This document shows positions 11,604 through 21,790 of a stretch of 64,000 nt of DNA, piece by piece. The translations under genes and the position numbers were made by a program. The notes beneath the pieces were generated by a model, which saw only the letters and a program-made list of their open reading frames with translations, did no database searches and was not told the origin of the DNA. Within the stretch, counting starts at the first letter, position 1. Every line of letters begins with the position of its first letter. Location: NCBI GenBank assembly GCA_018398805.1, contig JAGFBZ010002037.1, forward strand, positions 51,001 to 115,000, read 5' to 3'. This stretch comes from Hirundichthys speculiger. Taxonomy: Eukaryota > Chordata > Actinopteri > Beloniformes > Exocoetidae.

Positions 11604-12514
11604 GGCACTTTAGTTCATATGGCAGCAGAACATTTAAATAAAAGTGCATTTTACACTACTTCTGAATTCATTATTTGATTTTGCGTACAATGCATTAATT
11701 GTGATTAATCAGGGAAATATTACGATTAATCGCGATTAAAAATTTTAATCGTTGCCCAGCCCTAATTAATATGTAAAATTACATATTTCATGGGTTCTGG
11801 GCATTGTTGTGCAAAAATGGGCTCAATAGCCCCACCTGCTTCAGGTTTATTGACAAGCCCCAGTATAAGGTTTTACCTAAAAGGATGAACATTGTGTGCC
11901 TGATGGATCTGACTAAAACCTACCAAAAACTCCTAACACCATGCTCTAACCCCACAAAAACATCCTGTATTTTCAATTGAATGTGCATTTTTAGTAGTAT
12001 TTTGGTCATTTCCAGGAGTCATATGTAAAGAAACACCTCCAAAATATTTGGTCTAATACTTCTCACTATTTTTGTGTACAATCTACATATGTTCCCCAAG
12101 CTTAATTGCAAAATGTACTTCTTTGTACCAGATCATCACCACATTGTGGTCTTTGTTACCAATTACTGTGGAAAAAAGGGGGTTGTCCTATAAGAAACAT
12201 TTTCTATTTTTTGGGTCATAATGGTATATGGTTTAAGAATAAGATAACTTCATTCCCTGTTTGTGTAAAGCTTAAGGCTGTAACTAGTTTGTTCGATATA
12301 AAAAAAGGGAAGATTATTTGCTTTTGATGAGTCTTTCACTCTGAACAAGTGTATCTGACAATCTTGGACAGTGCCACTGTCTCATCAAAGAACCATGATT
12401 CTGGTCACATTATTTAGTGTATTTTGTATCCGTCTGTGCTTTATCAGATCAGCTTTAGATTCCTCCAGCTCAGCAATGGGTGCGAGGACCCGATAAATGC
12501 TGCTTGCAGCTTTA

Positions 12515-13943
12515 ATTTTAAGTTTCAATTTATTGAATTTACTTGATATATTTATTGCTTTATTAATTTGACAATGGAGACAATTGATGTATTGCTTGTG
12601 AAATGAGAAGAAAAAGAAATCCATCTGTATATTTCCATGACAGAGTAAAATCAACCAATTTGTCTTTGTTACAGCAGCTAATAACTAATCAAAGATCAGT
12701 TTATATGCTTGTAGGCAAACTTACTTGTCCAACAATATGCCAAGTGGATGCTGGCATCCTGTCCTCTGTTTTAGCTCTCGCTACCGAGTGAAAGCCAGCT
12801 TTAGATTTACTTTTGTTGGGTCTCTTGCTCAATCACCCTCTCATTTTCTCTTTCTTGTATCTCATTACTTTCTTTGGTTTCTTGGTCACCTCTGCCATGA
12901 GGGTTCGGTGCTAAATGTGGGAAACTGAACTAGCTCTTTGAGCTAACATCAATTTCTTGTTGATATGTGACATAGTTGCATAAAGAGATATGTAGCTCTG
13001 GCAAAGAGAAGGCGCTGTCCTGGGATTCAGAAGATTCTTTGTTGATTTCAGCTGACAGCAGGCCCGGATGGGTCTGATAGCTTAATAATAGTACCTAAAA
13101 TGATCAAATGTTCCATTATAAGACTATTGAAAGATGATTTGATAACATAATTTTGTTCTCTTTTACCATAAAGCATCTCTCTATGTCAGTCATTGTAAAC
13201 TTCAACTCAGCTGGCAGGGCTGTGGGGTACAGGAAACCAAAGTTTAATAACCTAAACAGAAATGCTTTTGTCTATGATTCTGAAATAAATATAAGATCAG
13301 TGACTGATCTATAGATACAGAGCTAGCTGCACAGTGCATGCTCCTTTATACATTATTCTAGACATGACTCAGAGACAAGAACTGGGTGGGTGTTTATGCT
13401 AAGAAAATAGGCCAAGGCCATCCATGCTAACCACACGCCTGCAGCAGTGAGGTCTGGGCCATTTCTGCAAACTTAAGAGGTTTGGAGTAAGTAAGAAAGT
13501 TTGAGAGCATTCCTGAATGATTGTGTTTATGTGTGTGGGTCAGAGGGAAGATGTCTGTTGCAAAGCCCAGGTCTCAAGTTAAAAATCACATCTGGTGCAG
13601 AGATGTTTTGCTGATCCAAAATGCCATAAGAAAAATAACTGCGTACATGTCAGCAGAGTCCAACTCTTGTCAGATGACTCTACAATGTAGGGTTTATACC
13701 CTTACTGGACTCGTTATTTTTCAGTCAAAAGAACACTGATTCCTGTTACTTAAGTCATCTTGTCACCGGAAAGATGATCAGGTCACTCTTCTCTAACTTC
13801 TCATGCCAGAATAATAACTCTTCCTCCGACCAGACTAGTTTAAAACCCCACAACAAACTAGAGCTGCAGATGTATGCAGTGATGGTCTGAGGTACGTCAC
13901 CAGGAAGTCAAAAAGGCAGATGTTGATCTCGGGGTCCAAGAAT
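12515..13943. other. No recognisable feature
   Basis: About 1.4 kb of moderately AT-rich DNA. I see no TIRs, LINE motifs, convincing exon or simple repeat. The short open frames at 12603-12791, 12725-12928 and 13521-13739 have no recognisable sequence or splice context. Probably unique intronic DNA. Confidence 0.5.
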
Positions 13944-14040
13944 TTCAGGCAGTAACTGGCGACATGTGTTGCATAAAATATGAAAGATGATTTCACTTGG
14001 ATGAATGTAGTTCTCTATTTGCTTATTAACCAATGATTTA
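13944..14040 (+). repeat. Direct duplication, left copy
   Basis: About 95 bp from ttcaggcagtaactgg through gatttcacttggatgaatgt to ttgcttattaaccaatg closely match 15226-15320, with a handful of substitutions. The two copies bracket the poly(A), poly(G) and GC-rich block between them. Confidence 0.85.
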
Positions 14041-14127
14041 TAAAATCCAGTGCGGGAGGACCGTCCACCCTCTGCACCCTAAGTTGATTTTAATGCATTT
14101 AGCTTACACACACATACACAAAATAAT

Positions 14128-14188
14128 AAAAAAAAAAAAAAAAAAAAAAAAAAAACACAGAAGAAGACATACACACATACACATGTAT

Positions 14189-14229
<41 letters not shown>
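14128..14229 (+). repeat. Poly(A)28 then poly(G)41 homopolymers
   Basis: An A run occupies 14128-14155, followed by a short CA-rich linker and an uninterrupted run of 41 G at 14189-14229. The G tract could form G-quadruplexes on the plus strand. Exact lengths of such runs are error-prone in assemblies. Confidence 0.9.
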
Positions 14230-14269
14230 CTTGACCGGCCATATTGTCTTTTTTTTGTTTTGTTTTGTT

Positions 14270-14945
14270 TTGTCCCTCACTGCCCTGCGGGGGATTTGAG
14301 GTGTGGGCGTGTCCCGGCTTTTGGGGGGCCCTCCGCCGGTGGTGGCCTCCCTGTGCCGATGTGTGGGCCCGGGTGCACCCCTGCTGGTGGGCTGGGTGCC
14401 CGGTGTGGGTCTTGGGTGTGTGTGTGTGTGGGGGGGGGTTGGCTTGCTGCGGGCTGGTGCGTGGCGGCGTGGTGGGGTGCTGTGCGCTTTCCCGTCGTTT
14501 GTCGCCGCTGCTGTGCTGCTGGGGGGCGGTAGCTGTCTCGGCTGGCCTCGGCTGGCCTCGGGGGGGGTCGCGTCCCCCTGGTTTCCCTCTCTTTCCCTCT
14601 CTCTGTCCCGCCCGTCTCCTCCTTCCGCTCCCTGCCAGCAGTTGGTGGGGGTGAGGGGGCTCGGTTGTCCCTGGGCTGTATGTGGTGATGGCTACCAGGT
14701 CTGCATTTTCTGTGGTGCTGCTGCTGTGGGCTTGGGGCCTGGTAGGTGTGGGGCCCTCATCGCGGTTCTGGCCTTCTGGGTTCCCTGCCTGGCCCTCCTG
14801 TCAGTGGACGTATATCAAGGGGAAGTTTGCCCCCTGACCTCTCGGGTCGGGGGGCAAGGGGCCCTCTTGGGCCAGTCTGGCCCTGGGGCGATGGGAGTTA
14901 GCTGGCGTTTCTCACCCGCAGGAGGACTTGAGATGGACTAAGATA
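14270..14945 (+). repeat. GC-rich block, unclassified
   Basis: Strongly G/T- and GC-biased sequence, unlike the AT-rich flanks, rich in ctgggtg, gggccc and short imperfect internal repeats. Three overlapping plus-strand frames stay open for 90-212 codons, but the products are Gly/Cys/Trp/Pro-rich and all frames are open alike, which is a composition effect. It may be an interspersed GC-rich repeat; I do not recognise its class. Confidence 0.5.
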
Positions 14946-15225
14946 AGGAGAGTGGTGATGGTAATAGTGGTAACAGTTTCCTTGGTACTTGGGTAACTCA
15001 CATGTAAGTGTACGGACCTTCTGCATGTGGCGCCACACACTGCAGCCGCAACAGCTTGCCGCCGTGTTTGTCTTCAAGGTGTGTGTCGCGTGGCTGCGGG
15101 AGGTCTATATGGGCACGGACACATTTATTCTTTACACCCCTCCCCCAACACCCCCCCTCTACTGTCAACACAATCAATCAATAATGCTTAAATCTATTCT
15201 CCATATACAGGTCTACACACCACAC

Positions 15226-15320
15226 TTCAGGCAGTAACTGGCTACATATTTTGCATAAAATATGAAAGATGATTTCACTTGGATGAATGTATTTCTCTAT
15301 TTGCTTATTAATCAATGTTT
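15226..15320 (+). repeat. Direct duplication, right copy
   Basis: Partner of 13944-14040. The sequence continues past the duplication into ...aataaaatccag at about 15360-15369. The same nine bases follow the left copy almost immediately, so the left copy may also carry a 45-50 bp deletion. Confidence 0.85.
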
Positions 15321-16405
15321 TAAAAAGTTGTTTTATATTGTGTTTAGCCATGTAAAGGAAAATAAAATCCAGCTGTACCCAGCATCTAACGAAGATCGTG
15401 CCTCGCATGAAGCTACAGCAGTGTTGATTTTATCAACAAAAAAATTTGTCAAAATTTGTTTAACTTTGTTTTCTAATTCTCCAGAGTCTTTATGCACCTC
15501 TAATATTAAAAGACTTGAGAGAAAAGACAACGCATATCATCACAGAAGTCCAGGTATTGAGTGTTTGATCAGACACGGCCCCGACTGTGTCATCAAGGCA
15601 TAGATTCATATCACAATTCAAAGTTTATGTTCAGTAAATGTTGATTCTTTAACAAAACACAAGGCCTTTTATGACACACATGAAAATTTATGTCAGTAAA
15701 AAAAATGTTTTTAATTACTGCAGGTCCCCAAGTGAAACATATGATCAGTTTCTGGTCTTGGAAAGTGCCACTGCTAAGCACTGTGGTGACGCATTGCATT
15801 TTGGGATGCAGTACGCAAGAAAGATCAACTGTGTACTGGAAATTATTTTGAAAGTCCTGTTACAACTGGATATTTTTCTCACACACACTTCACAAAAGTA
15901 ACAACTTCAGATTTTGCAACTGTCTGCAAACAGTATACAATCCATCCATCCATCCATTCATCCCCATTTCTTCCAATCCACGATCACGACAGTCTGAGGA
16001 GTCTTCTTTGGAAAGGTCAATTTAAACGTCCTCAATTAATTCCCAAAGGGACATTATGGGCCCGATCTTGTGTTATTATTATACAGCAGCAAGGACTTGA
16101 AATCTTGTTCACTATCACCCTTGTGTATGCTGTGATTATGATCTTGCCTTGCTCCAGAGGAGTTTGTGAATGCTCTGTTGTGCAGTTTGTTGGGGGTGTT
16201 GACCATCTACATCTGCTTCTATTCAGTTTTCTCTCTTTATTTCTTGTCTAAATGAAAGAACTTTGAGTCGTTGCAGTCTTTGATGCAGTCAAAGAAACAG
16301 TTGCTTCCTCTAAAGGCTGAGATCCCGACTGTCACCTTTAAATATTGTGCCAATTCCACCTTGTGCACTGTTACATGCAGTACTCTTGTCAACAATGTCG
16401 GAGAG
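15321..16405. other. No gene recognised; short (ATCC)n
   Basis: Mostly unique-looking AT-rich DNA. A short (tcca)n tract lies at about 15943-15962. Open frames at 15262-15603 and 15671-15901 have no recognisable domain, and the first is seeded by the duplicated 95 bp. Confidence 0.45.
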
Positions 16406-16413
16406 GTACAAAC

Positions 16414-17019
16414 TAGGGATGCACATTTTTGACTTTTTTTATGACCGTTAACCGATGCCCTTTAACGATTAATAACCGTTAACCGATAAGTCCGGGAGGG
16501 TTGGCTGCCGCGATGTTGCGAGCGGCGTCGTGGACGCATGCGGACACTTCCCCGTGTATACTCTCGCGGCAATGCGTCACCGTCAGCTTGTCGCAGAGAT
16601 GCCGCCGTCACTTTTGATTTATACTAGCGCTACTATGTTATTCCACGCCACAACGCAGGAGTGACAATCACGAACTAGCTAAACTTACTAAACTTATCTC
16701 TTGCGTTTTTCCACTTCCTCACCGTCTCGGCCGTTTCTAGACCCACATTCATCTCTATCTCCCTCCATGAATTACTAGAATATGTGCTGTCTTTGTGGTG
16801 TGGAGAACCAGAATCGTACAGATGTGGGTACTTCCTCATTTTTTTAATGACGCGCTCTTTTCTACGCGGATGTAGAATTGACCCATCAGAGGCCTGTTGC
16901 AGCTGTCGACACGCCCCCATGAGTTGATTGAATTTCGTAGCTTAAAAACAAAATTGACTGTTAGTATTAATCGGTTAGAGGTACTGTTATCGGTTAACGG
17001 TTAACCATGTGCATCCCTA
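16414..17019 (-). mobile_element. Short hAT-type element carrying a MADF exon
   Basis: Ends TAGGGATGCACATTTTTGAC and, reversed, TAGGGATGCACATGGTTAAC. The duplication gtacaaac is exact (16406-16413, 17020-17027). Subterminal TTAACCG/CGGTTAA motifs repeat at both ends. The only coding piece in 606 bp is a MADF-like domain on the minus strand. The right half recurs in a truncated copy at about 30330-30634. Confidence 0.9.
16675..16920 (-). pseudogene. MADF/Myb-SANT-like DNA-binding domain fragment
   Basis: The 81-codon frame contains MRKYPHLYDSGSPHHKDS, then SNSWREIEMNVG and TVRKWKNARDKF. The spacing of aromatic and tryptophan residues fits the N-terminal two-thirds of a MADF domain (LIE..R..P.LYD...YKD...WREI...W..LRD.F). 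MADF domains bind DNA and occur in accessory proteins of some DNA transposons. The frame ends in a stop just after the domain. Near-identical copies lie at 18384-18626, 30330-30530 and 32968-33150. Confidence 0.65.
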
Positions 17020-17027
17020 GTACAAAC

Positions 17028-17790
17028 TGAACAACAAGCCCTGGGTTGAGGTCCAAGACAGTCAAACTAAGCACTAGCCAAAACAACTAAGCTTCAAATC
17101 AAGCATGAAGACGTCATAAGGTCAGACTGTGCCTCCGTACCACTTAGATCGGATCTGCTCTCTCTTCTGGAGATGAACTTATACATGTTGTGTTTGAGTG
17201 GTTTTACCAAGGCTTGGCTCTGAACTGACAACACCACAGGCCTCAGGATTATTTTCCCCATTTTTAAATTTCCCCAGTTTTTCCTGCCAGAAAAGAAAAA
17301 CCCCTTTAACAGTCTCTGCCCCACAGATAAAAAGCTTCATTCTCTTTCCACCAATGATAGATTTACTGTTCTCTGCTTGCATCACATCTCCTCTTAGGTG
17401 CTGTCAGATGAACTTCTTAGCTTTGTCAGGCCCACCACTCAGCTCTATTTTTGCTTTTAATTAGGCCAGTCCTCAGAGGACTGGGCACTCTTTGTGTCTA
17501 TGTGCAACTATACTAATGTGTATGAAGGCAAATTACCCCAGAGGTACCTGACAAAAATCCCCTAGGATCAGCTCATCCTGTACATTTCAAACTTCATTGA
17601 CTTCAGAGATGAGGTATGAACAGAAAAAGAAGATCACATGCAAAGGCTCATGTAAGACGACACATATATGGCCGTGGCAATAGTTGTGGCGCAAAGCCAC
17701 CCATAAAATCTCTTCACCACACAGAAAAGTGATAATCTTATGTTATGGCTGAAATAATAGCTCACAGAGTAGTGAGTCACTCAGTCAGAC
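17028..17790. other. No recognisable feature
   Basis: About 760 bp with no TIR, LINE motif or convincing exon. The overlapping frames at 17094-17464 are short and mutually antisense. Confidence 0.45.
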
Positions 17791-18155
17791 CCCTGCCTAT
17801 TAGGCCTGGGACAAAAAAAATCAATTTTTATATTATTGCGCAATATAACAGAGCTGAATAGCAATTTGTGTAAAAGTTTTTTTTTCTCCCGGACTAAGAG
17901 GAACTTTTCTTTTGAGAAAATGTTCCAAGAGGGGTCACTAGAAGGTGTGGACACTCTAGCTTCTCTGTCCCCTCCTGCCCCTGCTTTCCTCATGAGGAAA
18001 AAAAACAAATAAATAAATAAAACACGTCGAAGCGGCCACCTAAGAAACCGGCGAAGAAGCAAAGGAACTAGCGTCTTACTCCCAGTTACTTCAATGTTCT
18101 GCAAGTTTAGCCAGCACACAGTTGCATTGGCATGCAAAGATACGTGCGAGAATCA
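17791..18155. mobile_element. Possible hAT end fragment
   Basis: Begins TTAGGCCTGGGACAAAAAAA followed by ATATTATTGCGCAATATA, which resembles the ends of hAT elements of the 'TAGGCCTGGGACGATA' kind known to me from fish. No opposite end or TSD was found before the LINE tail starting near 18158, so the call is tentative. Confidence 0.35.
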
Positions 18156-18383
18156 CTTCCATCCATCTATTAGCTCCCGCTTGGTCTGGAGTAGGGCTGT
18201 AGCGATACACTAATCTCACGATACGATACGATACGATACATCTGGCTCACGATACGATATTATATCGATATTTTCTAACAAAACATTTACATCATTTTCT
18301 GAAAGATTTTAACAGGACAAAGTGATTTTGGTGACATCTTGTGAGTGTTCCAATTTGTTTGAATTAACCGAAGTGAAAGGTAG

Positions 18384-18626
18384 GTGACTGCAAACAACGT
18401 CGCAGAGAGGAGAGAAAGGAGGCCTCTGATTGGTCAATTCTACATCCACGTCATCGAAGAAATGAGGAAGAACCCACATCTGTACGATTCTGGTTCTCCA
18501 CACTACAAAGACAGCACATATTCTAGTAATTCATGGAGGGAGATAGAGATGAATGTGGGTCTAGAAACGGCCGAGACGGTGAGGAAGTGGAAAAACGCAA
18601 GAGATAAGTTTAGTAAGTTAAGCTAG
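18384..18626 (+). pseudogene. MADF-like domain fragment in hAT
   Basis: Plus-strand frame with VIEEMRKNPHLYDSG, then YKDSTYSSNSWREIEM and RKWKNARDKFSK before a stop. The arrangement matches the N-terminal part of a MADF domain. It is nearly the same protein as at 16675-16920 although the carrier element has different terminal repeats. No downstream exon follows. Confidence 0.65.
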
Positions 18627-18842
18627 TTCGTGATTGTCCCTCTCCGTTGTGGCGTTGAATAACAGCGCAGACGCGCTTCAACATTAACATATATCAAAAA
18701 TAACTGCGGCATACCGGTGTCAAGATAACTGCGACACGTTGCCGCGAGAGTAAACACAGCCCTTAAAGCCGGCGTTTTCCACCACTGAATATGGTCTCAA
18801 ATCCTGACAAATAAAGTTTGGCTAGCTCTCAGTTAGCATTAG

Positions 18843-19042
18843 CTTGTCTGGGTGGTGACGTTTCAGGTGGGCTCGCCTCGTGGGTTGGTGGTATTTCCAG
18901 AGTACTTTACGTTTGAGTGACACAGCTTGCAAACCGCCATACTTTTGTCTAAATCTTCGCTTTCCTTTTTCTTTTTCAACCCGAACTGCTCCCACACTTC
19001 TACTTTTAAGCACGCAGGCGCTGCGTTTATACTCGCTGCCAT
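18843..19042 (-). pseudogene. BED zinc finger first exon of a hAT transposase
   Basis: ATG at 19042 starts MAASINAAPACLKVEVWEQF, followed by MAVCKLCHSNVKYSGNTTN and, after a one-base shift, AHLKRHHPDK. This is a BED finger: aromatic residues, CxxC, then HxxxxH. The former donor after GACAAG reads ctaatg instead of gtaatg, so splicing is lost; the copy at 32660-32859 keeps the GT. BED fingers let hAT transposases bind their subterminal DNA. Confidence 0.75.
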
Positions 19043-19424
19043 CCTCCTGACTGGCTCAGCTCTAGCTGGAAGAGTAAGAAGCTGCTTCTGGATACCCTGT
19101 TAGAAATGCTCTACAGCGACACTAGCGGCTGGAGGACTAAATGGCACATTGCAGAAAGAGCACCCGTGCGAGACACGGGGGTTTAGAAGGGAGCTTAGAA
19201 TATCGATACCCGCGGCTGAAATATCGATACTCTCTGGGAAATAAAATATCGGTATATATCGCCGAATCGATAAAATCGCCCAGCCCTAGTCTGGAGTCGG
19301 GTCGCGGGGGCAGCAGCTTCAGCAGCTTCAGCAGAGAAACCCTGACCTCCCACCCCCCCAGCCTCTTCCACCAGGCCAGCTAAAAGATATAATGCCCCGT
19401 GGCCTTCCAATGACGATCATTTAA

Positions 19425-19732
19425 TGAGTGAAAAGCACAATTTCATAGTATCTACATCAGCTATAGTAAATATAGTTTTTTCTGTTCAGACACACAGTTT
19501 GTCATGACATACCTGAAAAATATCAGGTGACAAACGGTCTGATAACAAATGAAATTTAACAAACTAAAAGGATCAGTTTACTGCTGTTGCGATATCTTTC
19601 TTTTTTGCACTTTAAATTACTTAACTAACTTTAGAGTTTTTTTTTCCTTGTTATTTATTACATAGAAAAAAAAATGTTTTTTTTTCTTTGTAAAAAGAAC
19701 CCCCACTATTTTGTTGGACACTATGTTTAAAA
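19425..19732. repeat. Second copy of the hairpin-bearing repeat
   Basis: Matches the 5095-5300 region: ttttctgttcagacacacag, then gtttgtcatgacatacctga, a shortened return arm, and a following tactgctgttgc block. AT-rich with poly(A/T) runs to 19732. Confidence 0.6.
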
Positions 19733-19994
19733 TAGGGATGGGCATAATTAATCGATTAATCGATGATTGATCATTAAGAATTTGGTCGAAGAAATTAATT
19801 TTCGTCGATGAACCGAATGTTTTTTTTTTTTTTTTAAACAATCCGAACGTAGGTTCTCAGTGCACGTCCTCAAACAATGTGATGCATTTTGCTGTGCCAC
19901 TGATAGAAATTTGGCAACAGGGGGCAACATTTCACCATCACTCTACCCTGGCTGGCTTCAGTTGTTACATGCGAGCTTCTGTAGGTCATCGCCT

Positions 19995-20165
19995 AATCAT
20001 GAAGCGGTCGCGGTGAAGTGTGGCGTGGGACCATTTTCGTTTATAAAATGAGCAAGTGTACTGCAATCACTGCAATGCAAATTACAAATACAATTAATCG
20101 ACAACGACAATGATGTATCGCTTGAACAACGCGCATCCAAGCCTTGTAAAGGACGGTGGAGGCGG
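19995..20165 (+). pseudogene. Degraded BED finger exon of hAT
   Basis: With a frame adjustment and in-frame stops the plus strand reads VAWDHFR, then EQVYCNHCNANYKYN, and MMYRLNNAHPSL. This keeps the CxxC and HxxxxxH spacing expected of BED fingers. It is the only coding trace left in the outer element. Confidence 0.55.
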
Positions 20166-21097
20166 TTCATCATCAGCCTAGCCTAGCCTAGCCTAGCCTC
20201 AACTCGGTGTTAGCACGGACCAGAACGAGCTGCAGTGCACATCGAGCACACAACAAGCGCATCTTTTTAAGAAACAAAAAGCCTGTAATACTGGCGCCTT
20301 GATATAAATTGTCCTTGTTAAGTAGTCTCCTCGATATCTCTTGTTTTATTATCGTTGTTTTTTTAAAGAAAAGAAACAGGAAATGTCACATTATTGTCAA
20401 CGACGAACATCCGGGCTAGTGATCGACCGATCGGTCGGGCCGATTATCGGGGCCGATATTTGGAAATTTGACTTATATCGGCATCGGCCTTTTTTTAATC
20501 CGACTGGCCGATATGAAGAAATCAATGTAAAACTGGGTTATTCTGGCTCAGATGCCGCCGCGCCTCTCTCTCCTGCCTGCTGTCTCCTGCATTATTCACC
20601 TCGTCCTCTGATTGGTTGAGCAGCAGAGGCGGAGCCTCTGAACAAGAAGCTGTCCTCACACACACGGGAGAGTGAGAGGAAAAGTTTTCTTGAGTGAGAA
20701 GCTCCCGACAGAAAACACATGTCAAAGGTAAATGCAGAAAGCTCTTCCGAAATTGTAATAAACATCCCAGTACTCTCCATCTCACAACTACTACTAACGT
20801 TACAGTGAGCAGCAGAATAACGTAAGAGCAGAGTAAACCTTAGCGGCAGCTCTGCTAACTCGTATTACGTCCCAACATGTCTGTGAATTATTTAAAAGAA
20901 GACTGCTGATAATATCGACATGGAAACAGTCCATGATAGAAAAGCATGTGTGTGTGTGATTAAGAGAGCGCATAAAAAACTCAGTTCACTTGTTTTAGGG
21001 AGCGCTAAGGTGGAGGCTGCTTAGCTTTTACCATAAAATTAGTTTGTCGATCTGGCTCTAAACGCTCTGCAGACTATGTATTAGCAATGAGGAAAAT

Positions 21098-21790
21098 ACA
21101 CCGTACTTTCCGGACAGTAAGCCGTTACTTTTTCTCACGATTCGAACCCTACTCGAACACGGAGAGGCAGCGTTCAGTTTTTATGCTCCTCAAATGTGGA
21201 ACAAAACTTTTTTATTTGCCACATTTTATCATAATAATTAACTTTTATTTCTTGCATTTTATCTACATTTTTAATTTCTAAATCAAAAATAACTGTTGAT
21301 TAACTTTTTGCATTTTTATTATTATTTTATCTATTATTTATTATTATTTCCTCCTGTTTTAATGTAATGCTTTGTAATGCTTATGTACAGCACCTTGAAT
21401 TGTCTTGTACACGAAATGTGCTATACAAATAAACTTGCCTTGCCTTGCCTTGCCTTACAGCTTATACAACGATATGGCTAATGTATAGATTTCTACCGCT
21501 TCATGTCGTCAGTACGTTTATCCTCGTCAGAATGAAATTACCGAACCGGTCACAGTGGACCAATGAAACTGTTCAAATTAAATCAAACGCACTCACACTA
21601 AATTCTTCAGATCAGTCATTTTGTGCTTCATGCACACACCCTCATCATGGAAAACACACGAAGAAATGCATATGATTTAGCTTTTAAGTTAAAGGTAATC
21701 GATCTGTCGGTCAGAGAAGTAAACAGAGCTACTGCACGTATTTATTTTGAGATCCGAATATTCAGGTGCGCTCAATAGGAAATCACGGTA
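21098..21790. mobile_element. Inverted-repeat element (ACCGTRNTTTCC ends) split by L2
   Basis: The left end reads caccgtactttccggac and the right end, reversed, taccgtgatttcctat, and both continue into similar gcgc/ggctta-type sequence. Such 'ACCGTAATTTCCGGAC' ends are familiar to me from fish repeats, but I cannot assign a superfamily. No clear TSD was found. An L2 tail interrupts it at 21151-21453. Confidence 0.5.
21151..21453 (+). mobile_element. L2-like LINE 3' end
   Basis: Starts with ORF2 C-terminal coding (GSVQFLCSSNVEQ-like, usual form 'AAFQFYAPKIW') and ends with a polyadenylation-like aataaa followed by cttgccttgccttgcc, the repeat tail typical of this LINE in fish. 5'-truncated insertion. 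Confidence 0.7.

Larger units (their letters stand above)
5703..11764 (+). mobile_element. Non-autonomous hAT, TAGGGCTGGGCA family, copy 2 (split by BEL/Pao)
   Basis: The left end is mutated (TACGGCTAGGCAAG) but the right end GTTGCCCAGCCCTA is intact, and an exact 8-bp duplication attaatat flanks it (5695-5702, 11765-11772). The sequence from 5703 to 6688 and from 11604 to 11764 aligns with the 3797 copy. The 4.9 kb between is a BEL/Pao element with its own 5-bp duplication. It is older than the retrotransposon and younger than the surrounding repeat. Confidence 0.9.
3753..12514 (-). mobile_element. Teleost interspersed repeat (AAGCTGCAAGCAGC type), split by later insertions
   Basis: Read on the minus strand it starts TTAAAGCTGCAAGCAGC near 12514, then has a GGGTCCTCGCACCC block, and ends with the GGTGCTCGGGCCCT motif at about 3753-3774. 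Insertions at 3797-4948 and 5703-11764 account for more than 7 kb, leaving about 1.5 kb of host element. Another start of the family lies at 59731 (plus), and end-like pieces lie at 44085-44215 and 58440-58600. I know it as a common fish repeat but cannot assign it a class. No protein is evident. Continuity across the two insertions is inferred. Confidence 0.55.
18192..19288. mobile_element. Non-autonomous hAT with convergent MADF and BED exons
   Basis: Ends TAGGGCTGTAGCGATACAC and, reversed, TAGGGCTGGGCGATTTTATC. The duplication gtctggag is exact (18184-18191, 19289-19296). Subterminal regions are rich in cgatacgata and TATCGATA. Inside, a MADF domain is read on the plus strand and a BED finger exon on the minus strand, pointing toward each other. 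A reversed copy starts at 31292. Confidence 0.92.
18158..19420 (-). mobile_element. Rex3/RTE-like LINE 3' tail, split by a hAT
   Basis: On the minus strand the sequence reads into the same 3' end as the LINE at 52920-53275: ...GCTGCTGCCCCCGCGACCCGACTCC, then agcgggagctaat and (ATGG)n. The two pieces at 19289-19420 and 18158-18191 are separated by the hAT at 18192-19288 with an exact duplication, so they were once contiguous. No intact coding remains. Confidence 0.7.

Noticed and set aside
14244..14941. Open frames of 90-212 codons on the plus strand in the GC-rich block
   Set aside because: Three frames are open together, the products are Gly/Cys/Trp/Pro-rich with no domain, and few stop codons are expected at this GC content.
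16675..16920. MADF protein as a host gene
   Set aside because: It occurs four times, each within or next to hAT-type ends, with a stop right after the domain; treated as transposon-borne.
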